Source: Spirochaetota bacterium (lineage in GTDB: Bacteria > Spirochaetota > UBA4802 > UBA5368). Taken from it: a stretch of 38,949 nucleotides of DNA. The stretch is taken from the NCBI GenBank assembly GCA_004297825.1, contig SCSX01000059.1, positions 1-38,949 on the forward strand, in the 5' to 3' direction. This document shows, one piece after another, positions 33,250 through 38,949 of the stretch (position 1 is its first letter; every line of letters begins with the position of its first letter). The translations under genes and the position numbers were made by a program. Under the pieces are notes generated by a model that did not search any database, was not told where the DNA came from, and saw only the letters and a program-made list of their open reading frames with translations.

Positions 33250-34545
33250 ATGTACAATCCCGAATTCGAGTCCATGCCGCGCGACGAGATCGAGCAGCTC
33301 CAGACCGAAAGGCTGCAGACCACGCTCAACCGCGTCTACCGGAGCGTGGCGTTCTACCGCCACACCTTCGACGCGATAAAGTTCGACGTGGACAGCGTGC
33401 GAAGCGTCCGCGAAATCCGGCGTCTCCCCTTCACGACGCGGGAAGACTTGAAGAAGAGCTACCCCTACGACATGTTCGCCGTTCCCCTGAAAGACATCGT
33501 ACGCGTGCATTCGTCGTCCGGCACGACCGGGCAATCCGTCGTCGTGGGTTACACGAAGAACGATATCGCGCACTGGGCGCAGGTCACGGCGCGCGCGCTT
33601 GCCGCGGCCGGGATCAACGAGCACGACTTCGTGCAGATCGCGTTCGACTACAGCCTGTTCACCGGGGGCTTCGGCTTTCATTACGGGGCCGAGCGCATCG
33701 GCGCATCGGTGATACCGTCGTCGGCGCACGGCAACATCGCAAAGCAGATACGCGTCATGAAGGACTACAAGACCTCGGCGCTCCTGTGCACGCCGAGTTA
33801 TGCCATGGAGATCGCCTATAAGATGAAGGAGATGGGCATACACCCGGAGACCCTCAAGCTCCGCTGCGGGCTTTTCGGCGCCGAGCCCTGGGGCGCGGCG
33901 CTCAGGGCGCGCCTCGAGGAGATGCTCCACATAGACGCCTTCGACGTGTACGGGCTTTCGGAGATCATGGGGCCCGGCGTGTCGAGCGAGTGCGTCCATA
34001 AAAACGGGCTGCATGTGAACGAGGACCATTTCATCGTCGAGGTGATCGATCCGGCGACCTGCGAGCCGTTGCCCGCGGGCGCGCAAGGCGAGCTTGTGTT
34101 CACGACGATCACCAAGGAGGGCTTCCCGCTCATCCGCTACCGCACCGGCGATCGCGCCTCGCTCATGGAAGGGACGTGCCCCTGCGGGCGCACCCTCGTG
34201 CGGATGAGCCGCGTCGCGGGACGCACCGACGACCTCATCATCTACAAGGGGCTCAAGGTCTACCCCGTGCAGATCGAGGAGGCGCTCCTCAAGGCCGAGA
34301 ACGTGAAGCCGCGCTACATGGTCTACCTCGACCAGGAGGACGGAATCGACGCCATGGAGATACGGATCGAGGTGTCCGATGCGCTCTTCAACGACGAGTT
34401 GAAGAACCTGCTCGCCGTAAAGAACAAGGTGGCGCGGATACTCGAGGAGGACCTGGAGCTCGTCGCGAAGATCACGCTCGTCGAGCCTGGTTCCCTGAAA
34501 GGTGATGACGGCGGGAAGTCGCGCGTTGTTGACCGGCGTGCCTGA
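33250..34545 (+). CDS. paaK: Phenylacetate-CoA ligase family (aryl-CoA synthetase)
   Basis: A 431-residue AMP-forming ligase that should activate phenylacetate or a related aryl or acyl acid to its CoA thioester through an adenylate. The ATP loop is SSSGTTGQSVVVGYT, the second motif YGLSEIMGPG, the third DLIIYKGLKVYPVQIE, and RTGDRASL carries the conserved aspartate. A cysteine pair CPCGR precedes the C-terminal domain, as in many PaaK proteins. AGGAGGGG lies 6 bases before the ATG. As the last gene of the Liv operon it suggests that the imported compound, or its keto-acid degradation product, is an aryl carboxylate. No indolepyruvate oxidoreductase genes are in the window. Substrate uncertain; family sure. 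Confidence 0.88.
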   Translation: MYNPEFESMPRDEIEQLQTERLQTTLNRVYRSVAFYRHTFDAIKFDVDSVRSVREIRRLPFTTREDLKKSYPYDMFAVPLKDIVRVHSSSGTTGQSVVVGYTKNDIAHWAQVTARALAAAGINEHDFVQIAFDYSLFTGGFGFHYGAERIGASVIPSSAHGNIAKQIRVMKDYKTSALLCTPSYAMEIAYKMKEMGIHPETLKLRCGLFGAEPWGAALRARLEEMLHIDAFDVYGLSEIMGPGVSSECVHKNGLHVNEDHFIVEVIDPATCEPLPAGAQGELVFTTITKEGFPLIRYRTGDRASLMEGTCPCGRTLVRMSRVAGRTDDLIIYKGLKVYPVQIEEALLKAENVKPRYMVYLDQEDGIDAMEIRIEVSDALFNDELKNLLAVKNKVARILEEDLELVAKITLVEPGSLKGDDGGKSRVVDRRA

Positions 34546-34616
34546 GGGGCGCGCCACGAAGCTCGCCTGCTCGAAATAAAATGCGGCCGAGAGCGTTGCA
34601 CCCACCTCACCCCCGG

Positions 34617-34638
34617 CCCCTCTCCCATGGGAGAGGGG
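34617..34638. terminator. Perfect 22-bp palindrome after the Liv-paaK operon
   Basis: CCCCTCTCCCATGGGAGAGGGG is a perfect palindrome, 71 bases after paaK. No T-run follows. It may be a weak terminator or a member of the common CCCCTCTCCC repeat class. Confidence 0.45.
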
Positions 34639-34699
34639 TGACGTGGTGAGAGCGTTAATTCTTAAGAAAAGGCTTTCTTGAATAGAAAAAGCATCTTGC

Positions 34700-34974
34700 A
34701 CCAACAATGAGCAAAGCCTTTGATTCAACAAATATACAACGTAGCAGCAACTCCGCTGAAAGCAGTTCTCGTGACATTGTTGAACGAGAAATAAGACACT
34801 TGAACGCCGCGCCAGCGGCAAACCAATTTAGCCCGCTTGTTTGAGGCGAGTCCGGCGATAGCCGGCGAGCGCGAGTTCGGGCGCTAAGCCCCTCCGGCGC
34901 TTGAGGAGCGGGGCGAGGAGGAGCGCGAGGAGGAGAGGGTGCGAAACCCTTTCCTCCTCGCGAAAGCATCCCCT
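34700..34974 (-). repeat. Dispersed structured repeat R2, copy C (inverted)
   Basis: Read on the minus strand: AGGGGATGCTTTCGCGAGG, first hairpin (34952-34961 with 34925-34934; inner AGGGT/ACCCT, loop TTCGC), CCCCGCTCCTCAAGCGCCGG hairpin, CGCCCGAACTCGC, a short GCCGGCTATCGCCGG hairpin, CTCGCCTCAAACAAGCGGGC, TTTGCCGCTGGCGCGGCG, and an AT-richer end with AAAGGCTTTGCTCATTGTTGG. It is the shortest copy, lacking the nested insertions of A and B. The 660-bp gap between paaK and the oxidoreductase otherwise holds a palindrome and a gene remnant. Confidence 0.85.
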
Positions 34975-35052
34975 GCCAGGGGGCAAAAGAAAAATGCCCT
35001 TAGGCCTCGTACCCAGCGCGTGAGTGACCCGAAGGGATACGCTTGTCATTAA

Positions 35053-35136
35053 GCGGGATCCGCAGAAGGCAACCTGTACGTCGCCGATTACGGGACCGGC
35101 GCGGTATACGATATCACCGCGCGCCAGGTCCCTTGA
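35053..35136 (+). pseudogene. C-terminal remnant of an NHL/beta-propeller protein
   Basis: 27 codons after an in-frame stop, translating to AEGNLYVADYGTGAVYDI and ending in TGA. NLYVADYGTGAVY is the classic strand pattern of NHL-repeat propellers. There is no start or ribosome site. The upstream part is gone and repeat R2 copy C lies just before it, so the gene was probably truncated by rearrangement. Confidence 0.45.
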
Positions 35137-35145
35137 CGCGCATCA

Positions 35146-35174
35146 TTGACTATTCGCCGATTCATGTGTATTTT
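35146..35174 (+). promoter_or_regulatory. Promoter of the oxidoreductase gene
   Basis: TTGACT (35146-35151), 17 bp, TATTTT (35169-35174). It rules out the longer reading frame that would begin at 35146. Confidence 0.65.
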
Positions 35175-35205
35175 AATCGACTATACTAAAGGGGAGGTCG
35201 TATCG

Positions 35206-36144
35206 ATGAAGGCGGCACAATTGACAAAATTCGGCGACAGCGACGCTATCGCTATAAATTCCATACAGAAGCCGGGCGTATCGGACGGCAAGGTGCTCAT
35301 CGAGGTGCACGCTGCCGGGGTGAACCCTGTCGACTGGAAGATCAGGTCCGGTATGATGAAGATTCCGCTTCCTGCAACCCTGGGCGGGGATTTTTCCGGA
35401 GTAGTAAAAGAGATCGGCATGGGTGTGACGGATTTCAAGCCCGGCGACGAGGTGTACGGTCAGGCCGCGGCGTATGCGGGGGGCGGCTCGGGCTCGTTCG
35501 AGGAATTCGCCCTGGCGGGAACGGGCACCATTGCCATGAAGCCCAGGCATATCAGTCATATCGAGGCCGGCGCGCTGCCGCTTGCCGGGGCCAGCGCCCT
35601 GCAGGCGCTCGAGAGCCACATTAAGCTCGCGAAGGGACAGCATATTCTCATCCACGGGGGCGGCGGCGGGATAGGCTCAATCGCTATACAGATCGCGAAG
35701 CATATCGGTGCGCGCGTGTCGACCACCGTGAGCGATCATGATATCGCCTACGCGAAGAGCCTGGGGGCCGATACGATCATCGACTTCCACGAGCAGAAGT
35801 TCGAGGAGATCGTGAAGAACTGCGACGCCGTGCTCGACCTGGTGGGCGGCGATACCTACCGGAGGTCTTTCAAGACCCTCAAGCGCGGCGGCGTGATCGT
35901 GTCCCTGGTTGAAAACACGGATGAGGCGCTCATGAAGCAATTCGGCGTGACCTCCATATACCAGGGGACGCGTGTGACGACCGAGCGCCTCGTGCGGCTT
36001 GCCGAGCTTGTGGACAAGGGAAGCCTCAAGGTGCACGTCGACAAGATCTTCCCGCTCGAAAAGGCGGGCGACGCCCTGGCGTACCTCGAGAAGCGGCACC
36101 CGCGGGGAAAGGTGGTGCTCAATATAAGCGAGACCGTGCATTAG
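35206..36144 (+). CDS. Zinc-free medium-chain oxidoreductase (quinone oxidoreductase-like)
   Basis: A 312-residue NADPH:quinone-reductase/zeta-crystallin-type enzyme. It opens MKAAQLTKFGDSDAI, with VHAAGVNPVDWKIRSG, LGGDFSGVV and GDEVYGQ, then the cofactor motif HGGGGGIGSIAIQIAKH (Rossmann GGxGxxG). No zinc cysteines are present, so it reduces quinones or activated double bonds and is not an alcohol dehydrogenase. The C-terminal GKVVLNI is usual. GGGGAGG lies 9 bases before the ATG. It has its own promoter and no clear partner; a 55-bp palindrome follows. Confidence 0.85.
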   Translation: MKAAQLTKFGDSDAIAINSIQKPGVSDGKVLIEVHAAGVNPVDWKIRSGMMKIPLPATLGGDFSGVVKEIGMGVTDFKPGDEVYGQAAAYAGGGSGSFEEFALAGTGTIAMKPRHISHIEAGALPLAGASALQALESHIKLAKGQHILIHGGGGGIGSIAIQIAKHIGARVSTTVSDHDIAYAKSLGADTIIDFHEQKFEEIVKNCDAVLDLVGGDTYRRSFKTLKRGGVIVSLVENTDEALMKQFGVTSIYQGTRVTTERLVRLAELVDKGSLKVHVDKIFPLEKAGDALAYLEKRHPRGKVVLNISETVH

Positions 36145-36182
36145 GGCGTGCCATTTTCACCGCATTTTGTTGAAGAATGCGT

Positions 36183-36237
36183 GACCCGATGATTGGTAGA
36201 GACGTCCCGGCGGGACGTCTCTACCAATCATCGGGTC
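36183..36237. repeat. 55-bp near-perfect palindrome
   Basis: Two 27-bp arms (36183-36209 and 36211-36237) are exact reverse complements around a single G. The core GGTAGAGACGTCCCG resembles GTAGAGACG-type palindromes that I recall as common in cyanobacterial and Bacteroidetes genomes. It lies 38 bases after the oxidoreductase stop and could form a cruciform or a very stable RNA hairpin, and may serve as its terminator. Confidence 0.85.
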
Positions 36238-36373
36238 CGCCCCCTTAAATCTTCTTTCATTTTTTGATCGGTCATGGTTTGATAAGACATGCGCAGCTTC
36301 GCGGGACATACTCTGTCACGTGAGGACGGTGTGTATCTGCGCCCCGCGCCGCGAAAATGCCGGAGGCGGAATA

Positions 36374-36403
36374 ATGCTTATCAATCGAGGACCGCATACA
36401 TGA
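36374..36403 (+). CDS. Nine-residue upstream ORF overlapping the kinase start
   Basis: MLINRGPHT and stop. GGAGG lies 7 bases before its ATG, better than the site of the kinase itself, and its TGA overlaps the kinase ATG as ATGA. It may be a translational coupler or leader peptide. Being so short, it could be chance. Confidence 0.35.
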   Translation: MLINRGPHT

Positions 36404-38013
36404 GCGACATCACCTACATTATCACGCATGACGTGGGCACCACGGGAAACAAGTCCTGCATCTACCGGATCGCGGACAGGATCGAGATGGTCGATTCCTG
36501 GATGGTCGAATATCCCTTCTACACCACGCCCGACGGCGGGGTGGAACAGAAGGCGGACGACTGGTGGAACGCAATTTGCACCGCCACGAAGGCCATCATG
36601 GCCCGCACGAAGCTGGACCCTAAATTAGTGCGCGGCATGGCGTTCTGCGCGCAGATGCAGGGGTCGATATTCGTGGATGAAAAGGGAGCGGCCCTCCGCA
36701 ATCCCATGAGCTACATGGACGGGCGCGCCGTGAAGCAGATCGAGCGCTATCTCTACCGCGGGCTCATAAAGATCGAAAAGTGGAACGCGCTTATCACACT
36801 CAAGTCGCTTTATCTCACCGGCGGGCTTGCGGCGACCGCGAAGGACCCGCTCTGGAAATACCACTGGGTGAAAGAAAACGAGCCGGAGATATTCGCCCGC
36901 GCGCACAAGTGGCTGGACGTGAAAGACTACCTCATTCACCGGTGCACCGGGAAATTCGGGATGACGCAGGACTCCGCGAACATCACCTTCCTGTACGACA
37001 CCCGTCCGGGAAAGCTCAAATGGCACAAGGGACTGTGCAAAACCTTCAACGTGAACATGGACCACCTTCCGCCCGTGGTGAACTCCACCGACGTGGTGGG
37101 TCACCTGACGCCGGAGGCGGCGGCCCAGATGGGGCTCGTCGAGGGCGTGCCCGTCTTCGGGGGAGGGGGCGACGTGCCGCTCACGCAAATAGGCGCCGGC
37201 TGCACCAAGCTCCACGACACCCACATCTACGTGGGGACCTCCGGCTGGGTGGTCTCGAACGTGAACAAGCGCATGGTGGACGTGAGTAACTTCATCGCAT
37301 CCATCCTGGGGGCTGTTCCCGGCATATATAACTACGTCGCCGAGCAGGAGACCTCGGGGGCCTGCCTCAAGTGGGTGCGCGATCACCTCGCCCTTGACGA
37401 GATCGGGGTCTACCTGGAGGCGCAGCACGTCGCCGAGAAAAACCAGGAATACGAAAGCCTGTTCGATTACCTGAATGCCGTGGTGGAACAGACGGCGCCC
37501 GGCTCCGGGGGGGTGATCTTCACGCCCTGGCTCCATGGGAACCGCTCCCCGCGCGAGGACCCGTACTCGAGGGGCATGTTCTTCAACCTGAGCCTGTCCA
37601 CGGGAAAGCGGCAGATGATCCGATCGGTGCTCGAGGGCATGGCCTACCACAAGCGCTGGATGCTCGAGGCAATGGAAAAGAAGATCCCCTATCGCGAGAG
37701 CCTGCGCTTCGTGGGCGGGGGTGCGAAGTCTGCGGTGGGTTCCCAGATTATGGCGGACGTAACGGGCAGGACGATAGAGACCATCGACAACTGCATAAAC
37801 GCGGGAACCATAGGCGCCTCCATCGTGTGCGCCGTGGGCCTGGGCATCATGAAGAACTTCGAGGACGCCCGGAGCCTGGTCCCCGTCGCGAAGGTGTACG
37901 AGCCCCGGAAGAACCTGAAAGGCATGTACGATAAGCAATTCGACGTATTTACCAAACTATACGAGAAAAACGCGAAGCTCTTCCGGTCCCTGAACGAAGA
38001 CCAGGGCGCGTAA
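36400..38013 (+). CDS. FGGY-family carbohydrate kinase (xylulokinase-like)
   Basis: A 537-residue two-domain sugar kinase. The N-terminal phosphate motif is THDVGTTGNKSCIYR, followed by VEQKADDWWNAI, RGMAFCAQMQG and SYMDGRA, which are standard FGGY marks. The catalytic aspartate is probably in KDYLIHRCTGKFGMTQDSAN or the VPVFGGGGDVPL region of the second domain. GTSGWV and FVGGGAKSAVGSQIMADV are the ATP-side motifs. It should phosphorylate a ketose or sugar alcohol at the terminal hydroxyl. The class II aldolase gene starts 16 bp on, so the phosphate product is probably cleaved to dihydroxyacetone phosphate or glycolaldehyde plus an aldehyde. Which sugar (fuculose, rhamnulose, xylulose, ribulose) cannot be decided. 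Confidence 0.87.
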   Translation: MSDITYIITHDVGTTGNKSCIYRIADRIEMVDSWMVEYPFYTTPDGGVEQKADDWWNAICTATKAIMARTKLDPKLVRGMAFCAQMQGSIFVDEKGAALRNPMSYMDGRAVKQIERYLYRGLIKIEKWNALITLKSLYLTGGLAATAKDPLWKYHWVKENEPEIFARAHKWLDVKDYLIHRCTGKFGMTQDSANITFLYDTRPGKLKWHKGLCKTFNVNMDHLPPVVNSTDVVGHLTPEAAAQMGLVEGVPVFGGGGDVPLTQIGAGCTKLHDTHIYVGTSGWVVSNVNKRMVDVSNFIASILGAVPGIYNYVAEQETSGACLKWVRDHLALDEIGVYLEAQHVAEKNQEYESLFDYLNAVVEQTAPGSGGVIFTPWLHGNRSPREDPYSRGMFFNLSLSTGKRQMIRSVLEGMAYHKRWMLEAMEKKIPYRESLRFVGGGAKSAVGSQIMADVTGRTIETIDNCINAGTIGASIVCAVGLGIMKNFEDARSLVPVAKVYEPRKNLKGMYDKQFDVFTKLYEKNAKLFRSLNEDQGA

Positions 38014-38029
38014 TAAAGGAGAAGAAGAC

Positions 38030-38716
38030 ATGAAGATGAACGCATACGCCGAACAGAAGCACATGGTGTACGAATGCATCATGGGGCTGGTCCGCGACGG
38101 CTACGTCCAGGGCACCGGGGGAAACGTATCGATGCTCGTCCCCGGCACGAACCTGGTGGCCGTAACCCCCTCGCAGGTCGAGTACAGCGCGATGTCGAAG
38201 GACGATATATGCGTGGTGGATTTCGATCTCAAGCCAGCGGAGGACACTTCGTTCAAGCCCTCCATGGAAACCCCCATGCACATCGCGATCTATAAAAACA
38301 GGCCGGACGTGAGCGCGGTCGTGCATACGCACCAGACGTATGCGAGCGTCTTCTCGCTCATCGACACCCCCATTCCCGCGCTCTTCGACGAGGCTGCCAA
38401 CGCGATCGGGACCCTCGTGGAGGTGGTGCCCTACGGCCTCTCCGGGAGCGCGCAGCTTCTTCAGAACGTCGAGAGCAAGCTGGGTAACAGGGCCAACTGC
38501 TATATCCTGAAAAATCACGGGGCGCTGGCACTCGCTTCCACGCTCGCCAAGGCGCGCCGCAACGCCGAGCTATTAGAAAAGAGCGCGAAGGTCTACTACT
38601 TCGCCCTGTCCACGGGAAAGCCCGTGAGCGTTCTGCCCGACGAGGTGCAGGATTTATTGAACCAGATCATGCACGCGACCCAGGATGCCGAGATCGCGAA
38701 GAAGAACACGCAGTAA
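38030..38716 (+). CDS. Class II aldolase/adducin family protein (FucA/AraD-like)
   Basis: A 228-residue zinc aldolase or epimerase. The metal and base residues are E80 (SMETPMH), H99 and H101 (VVHTHQTYAS) and H163 (KNHGALA), with the same spacing as E73, H92, H94 and H155 of L-fuculose-1-phosphate aldolase. GTGGNVS (28-34) is the phosphate-binding loop. It should split or epimerise a phosphorylated sugar made by the kinase just upstream. AGGAGA precedes the ATG. After it come only repeats to the window end. Confidence 0.88.
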   Translation: MKMNAYAEQKHMVYECIMGLVRDGYVQGTGGNVSMLVPGTNLVAVTPSQVEYSAMSKDDICVVDFDLKPAEDTSFKPSMETPMHIAIYKNRPDVSAVVHTHQTYASVFSLIDTPIPALFDEAANAIGTLVEVVPYGLSGSAQLLQNVESKLGNRANCYILKNHGALALASTLAKARRNAELLEKSAKVYYFALSTGKPVSVLPDEVQDLLNQIMHATQDAEIAKKNTQ

Positions 38717-38744
38717 ATCAGGGAGACGCTACTAATGGAAAATT

Positions 38745-38834
38745 GCCCCCATGTCCCCCGGAGGGGGATTCGTGAATCGAACTTAATGTAGTGGATGTAT
38801 GTCGGTGCCCCCCTTTGGGGGGGTATGGGGGGCG
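38745..38834 (+). repeat. Diverged R1-type repeat, copy 4
   Basis: GCCCCCATGTCCCCCGGAGG, then a degenerate centre, GATGTATGTCGGTGCCCCCC and GGGGGGTATGGGGGG. The order of blocks matches copies 1-3 but the centre CGGCAGAATATGCATTTT is lost. Confidence 0.6.
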
Positions 38835-38854
38835 GCAAAGGGATCGATTATATT

Positions 38855-38949
38855 CCCCTCCCTTGACGGGAGGGGTTAGGGGAGGGTGAAGCGCTTATTG
38901 CAATTGAGTGCTTTCCACCCCCACCCGGCCTCCCCCATCAAGGGGGAGG
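38855..38949. repeat. Hairpin repeats at the window end
   Basis: 38855-38891 is the inverted second copy of the CTTCACCCTCCCC unit seen at 20933 (CCCCTCCC, TTGAC, GGGAGGGG, then TTAGGGGAGGGTGAAG). After about 37 plain bases the window ends inside another one, CCTCCCCCATCAAGGGGGAG with a final G (38929-38949). No gene is visible here. Confidence 0.7.

Overview
The window is about 39 kb of bacterial chromosome at roughly 63% G+C. It carries some 31 intact or near-intact protein genes, one gene cut by the left edge, gene remnants and several dispersed repeats. No tRNA, rRNA or CRISPR array is recognisable. Apolipoprotein N-acyltransferase, many lipobox proteins and a periplasm-type lipase chaperone indicate a diderm. 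The giant sensor kinase (7TMR-DISM, HisKA, receiver and PP2C in one chain) is an architecture I associate with Spirochaetota, especially Leptospira relatives. The Liv/PaaK operon and the lipase-Lif pair are more often met in Proteobacteria. I therefore suggest a spirochaete-like or deltaproteobacterium-like environmental lineage without certainty. Most intergenic regions have readable sigma70-type promoters (TTGACA-like, 16-18 bp, TATAAT-like), several of which help to choose starts.

Layout. 0-3 kb: end of a compact UvrD-type helicase, then a minus-strand pair of poly(A) polymerase/CCA-type enzyme and gamma-carbonic anhydrase. 3-4.1 kb: a 59-residue one-helix membrane protein facing an HMA-like protein without cysteines, with AT-rich palindromes over the promoter. 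4.2-9.2 kb: secreted lipase, lnt, and, convergently, a lipase-specific foldase (Lif) with an MFS transporter. 9.3-13.8 kb: a GpgS-like glycosyltransferase and the 1113-residue hybrid kinase. 13.8-17.5 kb (minus): a YgiC/YgiB pair overlapping by GTGA, an MFS transporter and a lipid-anchored methyltransferase. 17.5-21.4 kb: a repeat-rich accessory island with an AT-rich PD-(D/E)XK/DUF5655 gene inside perfect 33-bp inverted repeats, an FnIII-like remnant and an orphan XRE antitoxin-type regulator. 21.4-24.3 kb (minus): GH16 glucanase lipoprotein, UPF0210 protein and its ACT-domain partner. 24.4-27.5 kb: CMD/AhpD-like protein, SDR and amino-acid permease operon. 28.6-34.5 kb: livJ-H-M-G-F-paaK operon with overlapping ORFs. 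35-38.7 kb: quinone-oxidoreductase-like enzyme, then FGGY kinase and class II aldolase.

How the genes work together. The lipase and Lif should form a secretion-folding pair. The Liv transporter and the aryl-CoA ligase should import and activate an amino-acid-derived or aromatic carboxylate. The kinase and aldolase should phosphorylate and cleave a sugar. UPF0210 and the ACT protein form a known conserved pair.

The most unusual content is non-coding. A 275-370 bp repeat occurs three times, with a first stem-loop that changes sequence but keeps pairing. A second repeat of about 140 bp occurs four times, once inside a likely 5' UTR and once split by a 24-bp insertion. There is a 55-bp palindrome, and an over-represented CGTATCGG motif whose orientation flips once across the window.
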